Below, piece by piece: positions 48,695-58,189 of a stretch of DNA of 64,000 bases. The stretch is from the NCBI GenBank assembly GCA_002633025.1, contig NMRB01000699.1, positions 14,652 to 78,651 on the forward strand, given 5' to 3'. A program made the position numbers and the translations under genes. Origin of the DNA: Notospermus geniculatus (Eukaryota > Nemertea > Pilidiophora > Heteronemertea > Lineidae). The notes beneath the pieces are model-generated. The model made no database searches. It was not told the origin of the DNA and worked only from the letters and a program-made list of their open reading frames with translations. How positions within the stretch are numbered: position 1 is the stretch's first letter; every line of letters begins with the position of its first letter.

Positions 48695-49516
48695 AGGAAT
48701 GAGAGTTATATACATCTTGAGTTTTTCTATTAATGTGGTCAGGAAAACATACTCAGGGTGATTTGTGAAAAATGTGTTACTTGTAAAGAGTGCTTTGTAC
48801 TTGTTAGCAAGGGCCCGCTGACGTTGTGGTTGAATGTCGGACTCAAGATCAGACGAGTCGGTGGCTGAGTTGTCACTTAGTACTCTCAACAGGTCTGAAA
48901 GGATCGAGTGAATCTCTAACTGAGCTTCTCCTTGCGTTTTTCAGAAATATTTCTGGACAGACTGGGGGCAGTAATGCAGCTGTGCCCCCATCCCTCGGTC
49001 AGGGTCGACGGTAATCCGACGCCCAATTGACGGCGAATCCTGAGGTGCCGAATATTTCTTCACTGTCGATTTTCAGACAAACCTATTTGAATCCTGCACC
49101 GTATTGTCGGATACCTGAGTAGCCTACTCATCGTAAATTTTTGTCGAGTTCTTGTCGAGTAAAGGCGGTGTCAGACGTAGCCCAAGGCAAGGCAGAGCAA
49201 CGTTTACTTTACCAACACAATACAAAACGCCGTCGTTTCTCGTTGATGTGGTAGAATTCATTGACTGTGTATACAAACAAACATAAGCGAGCGAATACAA
49301 ATTGACACAGCTGGATGTCAATTTTACAGCAGGATACTCTTGAAGGCACCTCCTTGAAAATTAATTCCAAAGCCCTCCTGCCCTTTCTACTGATACACTT
49401 GATATTTATTTACAAAGATGAATCAGTTGCCAGATCACAAAACATTGCCCCTGGACCTTTTCGTTCATGTTTGATTGTAATAATGAATGATATGTCGCTT
49501 TTACTTGTATACTATT

Positions 49517-49670
49517 GATGAGTTTCGCTAGAAGCCATCTTGTCAAATTAGGTCATCACCATGGCAATTTCCTTCCAGAATGACAGATGATTGGTTGTCC
49601 CATCCCCAGCAGGGGACATTCCCATGGTGATGACCTAATTTTGGCAAGATGGCTGCTTGCGAAACTCATC
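49517..49670. repeat. palindromic MITE, copy-1 position
   Basis: GATGAGTTTCGCTAGAAGCC and TTAGGTCATCACCATGG at the left are inverted as CCATGGTGATGACCTAA and GCTTGCGAAACTCATC at the right. It is shared by both duplication copies, so it predates their separation. Confidence 0.9.
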
Positions 49671-49836
49671 TACAGCGCCTCATTACTGTAGCACACTGTG
49701 TGAAAGGCGTATCACTTCGACTTATCACCAAATCTCTCAAGAACCATTCTGAGGATGGGACAGCTCATTTAGGGTTTCACTTGATCTTTACACACCAAAT
49801 ACAAGTACTCTAGGTATTGCGTCTTATGTTTTTCAG

Positions 49837-49921
49837 GAATCCACCTCAAAAAGGCCAAGTCTTCGATACCGTCTCAGTTTTAAAGATCGGAAAAAAGAGC
49901 AGGTTCCTGACCATCAAACTG
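49837..49921 (+). CDS. ankyrin gene exon A, copy 1 (85 nt)
   Basis: The acceptor is TTATGTTTTTCAG (ends 49836) and the donor CAAACTG|GTAAGT. In phase 0 after the 38990 donor it reads ESTSKRPSLRYRLSFKDRKK and then EQVPDHQT, a basic segment, ending in phase 1. Copy 2 (58042-58126) has the same length and the same protein; one visible change is a synonymous Arg codon. Confidence 0.8.
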
Positions 49922-50438
49922 GTAAGTTGTAATCTAGTCTTTTTTTCCGTTAACGAAGTGGTGTTTCATCATTCTTAGTAACATTCAATGATTAATGAAG
50001 ATGACGTATTTCGCCGATAACGTTTTTCTACAATGAAAGTACATATTCATCATCATGACGTAATAAACACTGCATGTGTGAGAAGCCATTAAACTGACGT
50101 TAAGGTATGGCATCCTCCAACAGCAGGGATTTTTACCTCGCTGTTCTTCATCCCTTACACTTTATGTGCGAATATATGAAGAGGAGCGAGACCAAAGCGC
50201 TGCTGTGGGAGGATGAGGTATGGCAGCTTTCGTCAGTAAAGTCATTTGTGGTTGACCCATTGGTGTGCCATAGAATATCAATGTTCCATACGTGCAATGC
50301 CTTGATTTTCTCTGCCAACCTTCCGAACATAGTTAAAATTTATTTAAACATACACTTATGTGGACGATCCCCACGAAGGTTCTTCCTGTTTGCTGAAATA
50401 CTGTTTTAGTTAACTGTGATACTTGTTTTTCTTTTTAG

Positions 50439-50594
50439 ATAAAAATCGATTTGAAGAAACGGAACAGTGTCTTAATGTCTTGATCAAGCTGGCCATGAAT
50501 TCCGAGTGTGTGATCTGTGATGTCCATATCGGACCAATCAAGCGACCCTGTAATCGAGAAGGCGGTCAATGAATTATTCAATAAGATTATCCAG
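50439..50594 (+). pseudogene. ankyrin gene exon B, copy 1, broken by a 35-nt deletion
   Basis: The exon keeps its acceptor (TTTTCTTTTTAG) and donor (CCAG|GTAAGA). Compared with 59144-59334 it lacks 35 nt after GAATTCCGAGTGTGTG, which shifts the frame and gives a stop within the exon. Because A runs phase 0 to 1 and B phase 1 to 0, the A+B pair could be skipped as a unit without harming the downstream frame. Confidence 0.85.
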
Positions 50595-50749
50595 GTAAGA
50601 ACTTTGATTAATAATTGATTAATGAATAATGGAGCGTACAAATTGATTATCATCATTGGATGTACACATGTCATATGTTGTGAATGCTGAATGGGTTCAA
50701 TGGCACTCAGATCGGATCTCGCCAAGTACCATTTCTCACGACGGCCGAC

Positions 50750-51170
50750 GTAACCTTTGACCTTTAGACATTCTCGTTTATAGGTCTACAGACGCGGTCA
50801 ATGTACACCGTATATATACCACAGCACTAATTCACAGAGGCGAGGTTGATCATGATTCTGTGTCAATGAATGCTCGACAAGACTGTTCAAATCTGTCTAT
50901 TTGAATGATATAAGTTACCAATTTGGCATTGAGACTGTTGCTACACATAAAAGAATGAGTTGAAACATGTTACATACCTGATGAAGGGTTAGTCACGCCA
51001 TAACACCGCGTTGAACTTCTTAAAGTATGGCGGCCATTTTTGTCAGCTAAGGTTTCGATATAGTATCAGTCCAGCCTCGGTGTTACCACTGGCCATAATA
51101 TAGGTTGGACAGGGCACCAGTCTTACCTAGGTGGGGATGGCACACTGTGGCACTTTAAAGATGGCCCTAC
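50750..51170. repeat. dispersed repeat (CTCGACAAGACTGTTC family), copy 3
   Basis: It contains ATGCTCGACAAGACTGTTCA, TACCAATTTGGCATTGAGAC, TTGCTACACATAAAAGAATG and CACCAGTCTTACC-CTTTAAAGATG. It lies between exon B and the minus-strand gene's 3' end, and the equivalent repeat sits at the same place in copy 2. Confidence 0.85.
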
Positions 51171-51289
51171 AAACGTACAAATCTGGTAAATTTAGCTCAG
51201 CTTGGAAGAGATATGATTTTTGGACGCCCTGAACAGATCAGAAACCGATACAAGAACCATTAACGTTCCGTAGGCTTCATCACGCGGTT

Positions 51290-52261
51290 TTAAACCTGAT
51301 TATAGACATCAACAAAATCGAATGTCGTTCCATCCTGTCCTTGCAACGGAATGAAATGAAGGAGGGCTCCGTCGGTTGGGTTGAATTCAAAATATTTCTT
51401 ATGTCTGTCGGCAGTTTGAGGGTGAAAAGTAGTTCTTATTTCCTCAAGTATCATATGCCCAGACCCCCTTGAAACGAGGCCATCAACAGGGTCATAACGG
51501 TCTGCGAAAGTGATAGCATGTGGGCCTGGAAGGACCAATAAGGAACTTAGATAAGTCTGTGACCTTCTGATCACATATAAGAAGCTTTTTGATTGGGTAC
51601 TACCGAGCCAATCAGAATGCTGGACACAGTGCCTGCTTTCGCGATACTGGTTCTGCTGCCGGTAGGTTAGCAAACATAACGTCCCATTCGTTTGTAAGAA
51701 ATACACGGTATTCCTAATTATTTTGATTACATTAAAATCGCAACATTGGACATTGGACTCCAGTTCTAAACGAAAGCCATCTAGTAATGTAATTACAGTG
51801 GAGAAAACCATCTTATAAATAGTTGCTTCTAGTTTTCCCCCTACAGTACATAAAACAAGCGCGTATGTTCCATGTCCAACTACGAATCCAGATCTTTTCG
51901 ACTTTAAGCAAGCATCTGACCCGGGGACGACGAGATGACCCATTAGGGTTCCATTGGATATTTCATAAATAGGGTTGCTATTCCACCCTACCCCGCCGGA
52001 AAAGAAAATAAGTGATTGATTGAAACACGTCAAGCTCCCATCATCCGCAATATATGGGAGTCTGTAATCGTACAGTAATCTGTACTCTTTGTACGAAAAC
52101 TCATATATTAGTACTCTATCTTCTGGTACAGTCTCCGGTTGCTTAATAACAGCAAGTTTTCCTGTCGCGGGATCATAGTAAAAGTCATCGAGGGCCGATT
52201 TAAAACGAAATGGTGGCACAAAACGTACTCGTTTTCGCATTTTGTAAGCTAGACATGGCTC
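51290..52261 (-). CDS. novel beta-rich domain protein, paralog 1, copy 1
   Basis: The frame has 316 codons from the ATG at 52240. It stays open back to a good acceptor (TTTAATTCTAG at 52262), adding EPCLAYK before M, so the exon may be internal. I do not recognise the family. The protein shows alternating hydrophobic/aromatic beta-strand-like segments and turn words (DPATGKL, SGGVGWNSNP, NPTDGALL), compatible with a beta-propeller. It has no signal peptide or membrane segment. It is related to the gene at 53001-54044: RVRFVPPF matches KFSFIPKY, and LMGHLVV..ACL matches YVGHVLI..RCL. The copy-2 exon has the same length with about 8 residue changes and no indel, which suggests constraint. If internal, its first exon was not found. 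Confidence 0.75.
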   Translation of the reverse strand, partial: EPCLAYKMRKRVRFVPPFRFKSALDDFYYDPATGKLAVIKQPETVPEDRVLIYEFSYKEYRLLYDYRLPYIADDGSLTCFNQSLIFFSGGVGWNSNPIYEISNGTLMGHLVVPGSDACLKSKRSGFVVGHGTYALVLCTVGGKLEATIYKMVFSTVITLLDGFRLELESNVQCCDFNVIKIIRNTVYFLQTNGTLCLLTYRQQNQYRESRHCVQHSDWLGSTQSKSFLYVIRRSQTYLSSLLVLPGPHAITFADRYDPVDGLVSRGSGHMILEEIRTTFHPQTADRHKKYFEFNPTDGALLHFIPLQGQDGTTFDFVDVYNQV

Positions 52262-52473
52262 CTAGAATTAAATGGCTGTTAAAAAACATGTCCTCATTAT
52301 TTCGGAGTTCATTTTATCTTCTCAAGACGGAGAACATATATGACTTTCATATTTTTCCGAATTTTTTGTCCAATGTAAGAGGAAAACATATTTCAGCGTT
52401 TGATAAAGCAGTCAGTTCAGTCATTAATTTCTTGTAGGTTCAACAGATCTACGTGATAATTATCAAGTTCCTG

Positions 52474-52517
52474 ATTGGTTGCCGTCGCAACAGATTCATT
52501 GGCGTTGCTATGACAAC
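52474..52517 (-). promoter_or_regulatory. compact X-box/CCAAT cluster upstream of paralog 1
   Basis: On the minus strand the order is GTTGTCATAGCAAC (52517-52504, a full match to the RFX X-box consensus), a CCAAT box (52502-52498), GTTGCGACGGCAAC (52491-52478, one mismatch) and a second CCAAT (52478-52474). It lies about 230 bp before the ATG and is conserved in copy 2 (61245-61288). RFX and NF-Y sites this close are typical of active promoters; use here is inferred. Confidence 0.5.
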
Positions 52518-52725
52518 ATAAGGATGGGTCAAAACTGCGTTTTAACTCTTTCTCTGCCAAGGCCAATTTGATGAAATGAAAATATACGAAAACTAAAAAC
52601 CAACCCTATAATAGGAACACGTATCCCTTGGAAAGCTTTTAGAGTGTGCCTTCTAATGACTGCCTTAGAGACAGGTTTTCTAAATGATTTCTGGGTTCGT
52701 GGGTTTTAGTATAGTTTAGACAAAA

Positions 52726-52942
52726 TGAGGAGGTCGCCACTTCTCCACGGAAAGATGTCGCTGCGACCATATCAGGCCTTTTCATTGTCTACAGGACGTC
52801 ATCTCCGTGGCAATGTGAGGTGCGAGCATGAAGCCACAACGTCACGGCACTGTGACTTTGACGTTCCGAACAACGTCACAGTGGAAAAGTGGATACGGTC
52901 GCAGCGCCATCAAATGGTAGAAAAAATTAGGCTACCTCCTCA
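52726..52942. mobile_element. 217-bp palindromic MITE present only in copy 1
   Basis: TGAGGAGGT(C/A)GCC ends are inverted. Inner words GATGTCGCTGCGACCATATC and the inverse of GGATACGGTCGCAGCGCC also pair, and the centre pairs CACTGTGAC with GTCACAGTG. Copy 2 has the empty site CAAAATTGCC at 61525-61534. Target duplication is short or absent (AT at most). The 119-codon + frame starting at 52725 is mostly this element. Confidence 0.9.
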
Positions 52943-53000
52943 TTGCCACTGGCAGATAGGCCTAAAGGGAATGTGGCTGAAAATGATTTTTCAATATACT

Positions 53001-54044
53001 TCAAAGACCCTGTTTGAAAATATGAACAGTGTTGTAAATAATGTATCTCCGAGTCCTGTCGACAAACCTAGGTATCACCGTTAGATACGTGTGTCCATCA
53101 AATGCTACTTGGCCGTATGATATTTGATTCACAATTGAAACGGGACCTCGTATCTTCAAAAGAGTTAATTTCAGTGGGATGGTTTTCGCAACGAGCGCAT
53201 CTCCTCTAAAACATCCCAGATGAACGGCGCCAAGTTTATCTAAGTTCCTAAACTTAAACATAACGGTTCCTGCAGTTGTGTTGCTAGCTAAGGGGTGTGG
53301 CACATCGGGAAGCGGTATGGTGTTGTCTTCCCTCAACCACAAACCGTTTATTGACCGATGAAACAGAACCAGTTTAAACCAGTGTGTCGAGAGAGGAACC
53401 TGAAATGCCATAGTGACATCCGATCTCAGAAAGTGTATGTTTGCGTATTGGGCTCCAACGACCTTTATCCTTTTAGAAACATTCGGTGATGAGTGGTAAA
53501 TAATTTCATGTCCTCTACTTTGTGGGCGACAATCATATATTGTCATGAAAATCTCGCCGCCAGCCCCTGGAAAGTATGAAACAACACTTTCCATGTCTTT
53601 GTGTATCTTCCAAAGGACGCTAACGGATGACGGACCACCGCTCCATTCCAAACACCGTTCTCTCTTGTTTATCAATACATGCCCTACGTACTTTCCCGTC
53701 CTGAAGTCGTACACGTGCAAACTTGGCTTAAGTCGCCATTTTCTTACCCCTATCTTCTCGACCTCGAACATCACTGTGTATTTTACAGTAAGGACCTTAT
53801 TCAAACTCATCGACGTGGACGAAGGACGTCTAAAGTATGACGCATTGTGAAGCAGTTTGTAACTTGTGCCGCTTGCGTCAAGAGAGAAAGAAAGGCACCG
53901 TTGCCTAGGAATAGGCGCGTCTTGCTGGTCAAAAATAATCATAGGCAGAGTGGGATGAAATTTCATGGAATGCATACCTATTATCCCACTGTATTTTGGA
54001 ATAAATGAAAACTTATTATTTTCTCGATAGTCTCCTTTTTGACT
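53001..54044 (-). CDS. novel beta-rich domain protein, paralog 2, main exon, copy 1
   Basis: I extend the exon upstream of ATG 53975 to the acceptor ACTAAACATTTAG (54045-54046). The added 23 codons read SQKGDYRENNKFSFIPKYSG and then IIG before MHSMKFHP, and are conserved in copy 2 with conservative changes. They are in phase 0 with the donor of the PAN-like exon at 54243. The roughly 347-residue domain is beta-rich (VYDFRTGKYVGHVLI, NIHFLRSDVTMAF, WLREDNTIPLP), with four cysteines and no transmembrane segment. Its family is unknown to me, but it is related to the 51290-52261 product. Copy-2 identity is about 95 per cent with no indel. If the upstream PAN exon belongs to it, the protein is probably secreted or extracellular. 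Confidence 0.78.
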   Translation of the reverse strand, partial: SQKGDYRENNKFSFIPKYSGIIGMHSMKFHPTLPMIIFDQQDAPIPRQRCLSFSLDASGTSYKLLHNASYFRRPSSTSMSLNKVLTVKYTVMFEVEKIGVRKWRLKPSLHVYDFRTGKYVGHVLINKRERCLEWSGGPSSVSVLWKIHKDMESVVSYFPGAGGEIFMTIYDCRPQSRGHEIIYHSSPNVSKRIKVVGAQYANIHFLRSDVTMAFQVPLSTHWFKLVLFHRSINGLWLREDNTIPLPDVPHPLASNTTAGTVMFKFRNLDKLGAVHLGCFRGDALVAKTIPLKLTLLKIRGPVSIVNQISYGQVAFDGHTYLTVIPRFVDRTRRYIIYNTVHIFKQGL

Positions 54045-54242
54045 CTAAATGTTTAGTAAAAATCGTAACTGCAGTTAAATTTGTAACATTCTTGACACAC
54101 TACAAGTTGCAGGGCCTATATTTATCAGGAAGGGAAACCCTAATGACCCGCAACAAACTTTGCCCAGGTCACAAGCATCTCCGTCCCCTTACGGGCGTCC
54201 AATTAGAATATGCTGACTGGAGGTCAGAGGTCAGCCACTTAC

Positions 54243-54430
54243 CTTTCTTTCGTACATCCGGGCCCCTTGGCAGTGTTTCGCTTCCTTTTTCTCCATACAA
54301 GTTCCTTTCTTTTTACTCAACAGACAGATCAACCGTCCACCATCGTAAAAAACGTTTATGGTCGAACAATCCTTGTGCAGACACAAAACTGCACAGACCA
54401 TCAAAGAAATCACATTATCATATTCAGAAT
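54243..54430 (-). CDS. PAN/apple-like domain exon of paralog 2, copy 1
   Basis: This is a 188-nt exon on the minus strand. Its acceptor is CAATTCTTAAACCAG, before 54430. Its donor is GAAAG|GTAAGT, ending 54243. It enters in phase 1 and leaves in phase 0. The peptide has SLMVCAVLCLHKDC, NVFYDGGRLICLL and a later C pair, matching the C-x3-C-x5-C ... F-Y ... C-L pattern of PAN/apple domains, which bind proteins or carbohydrates outside the cell. A 198-bp intron separates it from 54044. The signal-peptide exon upstream was not found. The domain call is by eye. Confidence 0.65.
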
Positions 54431-55165
54431 CTGGTTTAAGAATTGACCAATCAAATACGACCTTCCTGAAATGGCCCCTTAGGAAAAGCGCATGCGCAGA
54501 GATTCTCATATTGTTTGCAGATTAGGTGACGTTGCCTGCTAATTCCGCGACGCCCATTACCTGCAAGCCATTTGAGCATGTAGATATATAGGGGGTGATC
54601 GGAAAGATTTCTCGGAATTTCCGGCAGTGTGACATATGTAGAGCAAATCAAAACAGTGCAGTAGCCATTAAACGCAAAATATGAATCATAGGGAGGTATC
54701 CGTGCAAAATATCAAATCAGGGCTAAGTATCAGCGCCAGAAGAAAACAAATAGTCGTTAGTTAACATGGTGTTGTCTCACGTGACTACCAAGTGGTTTAC
54801 TTCTATTTGCGACCAATCCCTTCAAGGTTATGAACCACAACATTACAGCGCGCAGACTGCTACACGCCAACTCAGGCGTAAGGTTCTTTGACGCCATGTC
54901 GAAAAATCCTGAAAAATTTGTACTGTGCTGTGGCTTCGGAGGCAAGCTTCAATAAGCGTAACTAGCTCAACTCCATCGAACGCCAAGGATCAAACTAGTT
55001 TGATATTTGAGGTTAAATTACGCCTGCTGATGCTCATTGACGCCGAGGGTAGGACATTGCGCGTTGAAAACTGCAGACTACACGCCAACTCAGGCGTCAA
55101 TCCGCGCCAAGCCACTTGACGTTCGAGTTGGCGTGCAATGTGCTGCAGAGGAAATCGAGGCGCTT

Positions 55166-55520
55166 CCCGACTATGCAGGTCACACACATGTTGGAACTTT
55201 TGTCACTGCACGTTCGAACATGGTGGGGACATGGTGGGAACATCCCGACTAAATTCCCGACTATGCAAGTCACACACATGTTGGAACGTTTGTCACTGAA
55301 CGTTCAAACATGGTGGGAACATAGGGGACATGGTGGGAACATCCCGACTAAATTCCCGACTATGCAGGTCACACACATGTTGGAACGTTTGTCACTGAAC
55401 GTTCAAACATGGTGGGAACATAGGGGACATGGTGGGAACATCCCGACTAAATTCCCGACTATGCAGGTCACACACATGTTGGAACTTTTATCACACTGTA
55501 CGTTCGTGGTGGGAACATTC
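55166..55520. repeat. tandem repeat, 90-99-bp unit, about 3.5 copies
   Basis: CCCGACTATGCAGGTCACAC recurs at 55166, 55256 (A for G), 55355 and 55454, each followed by ACACATGTTGGAAC, GTCACTG-ACGTTC and CATGGTGGGAACATC. The middle units are nearly identical. It lies just after the end of duplicated copy 1. Confidence 0.92.
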
Positions 55521-55799
55521 TAGGCGTCACAACAACCTTCACGTTCAACGTGAGTCGACGGAGATGTGTATGACTGTACTCTTAAATGATTTAACCTTGG
55601 CTGGTGATCATGTTGGTGTCATTAGTCTTCTTTCACCAAGAAATCAATAGGGACATCAATGTATAGGTCGAGATCAATACGTGAATAGTTTCGATGACAA
55701 AGTAGATCAATCGGTCTAGAAATTGCTATTGTTTAGTCCAAAATGGCAAACCAATTGTCTTTTTTCTTCTCTGAATATACAATGCATTAAGTTGTTTGT
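55521..55799. other. non-coding, nothing recognised
   Basis: Spacer sequence between the tandem repeat and the MITE cluster. No exon is supported. Confidence 0.3.
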
Positions 55800-56060
55800 C
55801 CTTGCATGCGTATATTTGCGTATGCATATATACATGTAGTCCGTTTACGGAGGGGCGCATCCATTTTTCCAAAATATCAAAATGACATTTTTCCAAAATG
55901 TCAATATGATATTGACATTTTGGAATATTGACATTTTGCGCCCCTCCGTAAACGGACTATATAATCCTTCGACCTAGAAGCATAAAACAGTGGCTGCTCG
56001 CTTCCGTCAACGGACACACGCAATACGCATACATGGATAACCTGCTTAAAGCAAGATGTC
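55800..56060. repeat. AGCAGGTTATCC family element, third copy
   Basis: GTCCGTTTACGGAGGGGCGC, ATCCATTTTTCCAAAATGTC and the inverse GCGCCCCTCCGTAAACGGAC form a palindrome (55838-55960). GTGGCTGCTCGCTTCCGT and ATACATGGATAACCTGCTT close it. It is related to 33010-33205. Confidence 0.85.
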
Positions 56061-56106
56061 CGTGTGTGCGTATTTGCATGTCCGTAATCCGTTCATGTGA
56101 GGGAGA

Positions 56107-56370
56107 ACCCTTATTCACAAAGCCCCCGTAAATTTAAGGGTACGCAAATCCTTTGTCAGGGTGAAAGTGAACAATAGGTTGTCCGCAAATGAACAATAGT
56201 TTATGCACTCCGGAAAGTTACGAGAGCTTCATGAATAAGGTCCCTACTAGCTCTCGTAATTTTACGGAGTGCTTAAACTATTGTACATTTGCAGGCAACC
56301 TATTGTTCACTCTCGCTTGACAAAGGATTTAGGTACCGTTTAAGTTACGGGGGCCTTGTGAATGAGGCCC
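56107..56370. repeat. 264-bp palindromic MITE
   Basis: CTTATTCACAAAGCCCCCGT, AATCCTTTGTCAGGGTGAAA and GTGAACAATAGGTTG are inverted at the right (CAACCTATTGTTCAC, TTGACAAAGGATTT, CGGGGGCCTTGTGAATGAGG). The inner pair GTTACGAGAGCT/AGCTCTCGTAAT closes the centre. Confidence 0.88.
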
Positions 56371-56670
56371 GAGGATCCATATTCATAAACATACATACTT
56401 AAGTCAAAGTGTGATATCGGTATTTATCTTTTGTGTTGAACAAAAAGGATAAGTGTCACACCTAGACTTAAGCAGTTTTATGAATCTGGGGCCATATGCA
56501 TAAAACTACTTAAGTATGAAAATCCCAAGGGATTCCCTCAAACCACCACTAAAGTGGAAATCTTAACTTAAGGGAGATGCAGAAAGCTACTTTGGAATAG
56601 TGAAAGCCTCAAAATCACCCTTAACTCTAAGTGTGGTGGCAGCTCCCTTAACTGACTCCTTAACTTCACA
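56371..56670. repeat. CATATTCATAAAC-type element plus ACTTAAG-rich relatives
   Basis: GGATCCATATTCATAAACAT to TTTTATGAATCTGGGGCC matches 35888-35998. It is followed by a second ATGCATAAAACTACTTAAG start whose interior contains GTGGAAATCTTAACTTAAGG and a CCCTTAACT-type partner. Confidence 0.75.
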
Positions 56671-56939
56671 GTTGTGGCAGGTACAGGTTGGAATATGCTA
56701 TCCATGCTGTTTTTAATGCATGCTAGCCAAATAGGCCGGGGAAATTATGTGCTATAGGCTAGGGTGGGATAACATTGAACTGTGTCACGAATTTTGATTT
56801 GACAGACCATGTATCCTCTTTCTGTCCTACCAATTTGGTAACCTCTTTTTTTGTTTTCCACCGTTAATAGCCATTTTACACAGTTCCAAACATACTAAAA
56901 TGTCCATTACAGCATTGCCTGCAGTCATGTTCATGTATA
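56671..56939. other. non-coding spacer between the two duplication copies
   Basis: Ordinary sequence without an exon. Homology to copy 1 begins again at about 56940. Confidence 0.4.
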
Positions 56940-57725
56940 TGTGGTCAGGAAAACATACTCAGGGTGATTTGTGAAAAATGTGTTACTTGTAAAGAGTGCT
57001 TTGTACTTGTTAGCAAGGGCCCGCTAACGTTGTGGTTGAACGTCGGACTCAAGATCAGCCAAGTCGGTGGCTGAGTCGAGTTGTCACTTAGTACTCTCAA
57101 CAAGTCTGAAAGGAGCAAGTGATGCTCTAACTGAGCTTCTCCTTGAGTTTTTCAGAAATATTTCTGGACAGACTGGGGGCAATAATGCAGCTGTGCCCCC
57201 ATCCCTCTGTCAGGGTCGACGGTAATCCGACGCCCAATTGACGGCGAATCCTGAGGTGCCGAATATTTCTTCACTGTCGATTTTCAGACAAACCTATTTG
57301 AATCCTGCGCCGTAAATTTATCGGATACCTGAGTAGCCTACTCATCGTAAATTTTTGTCGAGTTCTTGTCGAGTAAAGGCGGTGTCAGACGTAGCCCAAG
57401 GCAAGGCAGAACAACGCTACTTTACCAACACAATAGAAATCGCTGTCGTTTCTCGTTGATGTGGTAGAATTCATTCACTGTGTTGTGTGTACAAACAAAC
57501 ATACATAAGCGAGCGAATACAAATTGACACAGCTGGATGTCAATTTTACAGCAGGATACTCTTGAAGGCACCTCCTTGAAAATAAATTCCAAAGCCCTCC
57601 TGCCCTTTCTACTGATACACTTGATGTTTATTTACAAAGATGAATCAGTTGCCAGAGCACAAAACATTGCCCCTGGACCTTTTCGTTTGATTGTAATAAT
57701 GAATGATATGTCGCTTTTATACTAT

Positions 57726-57877
57726 AGATGACTTTCGCTAGAAGCCATCTTGTCAAATTAGGTCATCACCATGGCAATTTCCTTCCAGAATGACAGATGA
57801 TTGGTTCTCCCATGCCCAGCGGGGGAAATCCCCATGGTGATGACCTAATTTTGGCAAGATGGCTGCTTGCGAACCTC
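57726..57877. repeat. palindromic MITE, copy-2 position
   Basis: This is the same element as 49517-49670, with small indels at the right end (GCGAACCTCACAGCGCC). Confidence 0.85.
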
Positions 57878-58041
57878 ACAGCGCCTCTTTACTGTAGCAC
57901 ACTGTGTGAAAGGCGTATCACCTCGACTCATCACCAAATCTCTCAAGAACCATTCTGAGGATGGAACAGCTCATTCAGGGTTTCACTTGATCTTTACACA
58001 CCAAATACATGTACTCTAGGTATTGTGTCTTATGTTTTCAG

Positions 58042-58126
58042 GAATCCACCTCAAAAAGGCCAAGTCTTCGATACCGTCTCAGTTTTAAAGATCGTAAAAA
58101 AGAGCAGGTTCCTGACCATCAAACTG
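58042..58126 (+). CDS. ankyrin gene exon A, copy 2 (85 nt)
   Basis: The acceptor TTATGTTTTCAG and donor CAAACTG|GTAAGT match those of 49837-49921. The peptide is the same. It joins exon B2 across a phase-1 intron that has been lengthened by a transposon. Confidence 0.82.
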
Positions 58127-58189
58127 GTAAGTTGTCATCTAGTCTTTTTTTCCGTTAACGAAGTGGTGTTTCATCATTCTTAGTAACAT

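Larger units (their letters stand above)
48734..54921. repeat. segmental duplication, copy 1
   Basis: From GTGGTCAGGAAAACATACTC to AAAAATTTGTAC the sequence matches 56940-63882, with about 2-5 per cent coding divergence and many non-coding indels. It holds two ankyrin-gene exons (+) and two minus-strand genes. It lacks the 490-bp and roughly 385-bp insertions of copy 2 and carries a 217-bp insertion of its own. Confidence 0.93.

Noticed and set aside
52725-53084. 119-codon open frame on + strand near the novel genes
   Set aside because: Most of it is the copy-1-specific MITE and the rest is antisense to the paralog-2 exon; it is absent in copy 2.
53545-53850. 101-codon + strand frame, repeated at 62132-62437
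   Set aside because: It is antisense to the paralog-2 exon and conserved only because that exon is.
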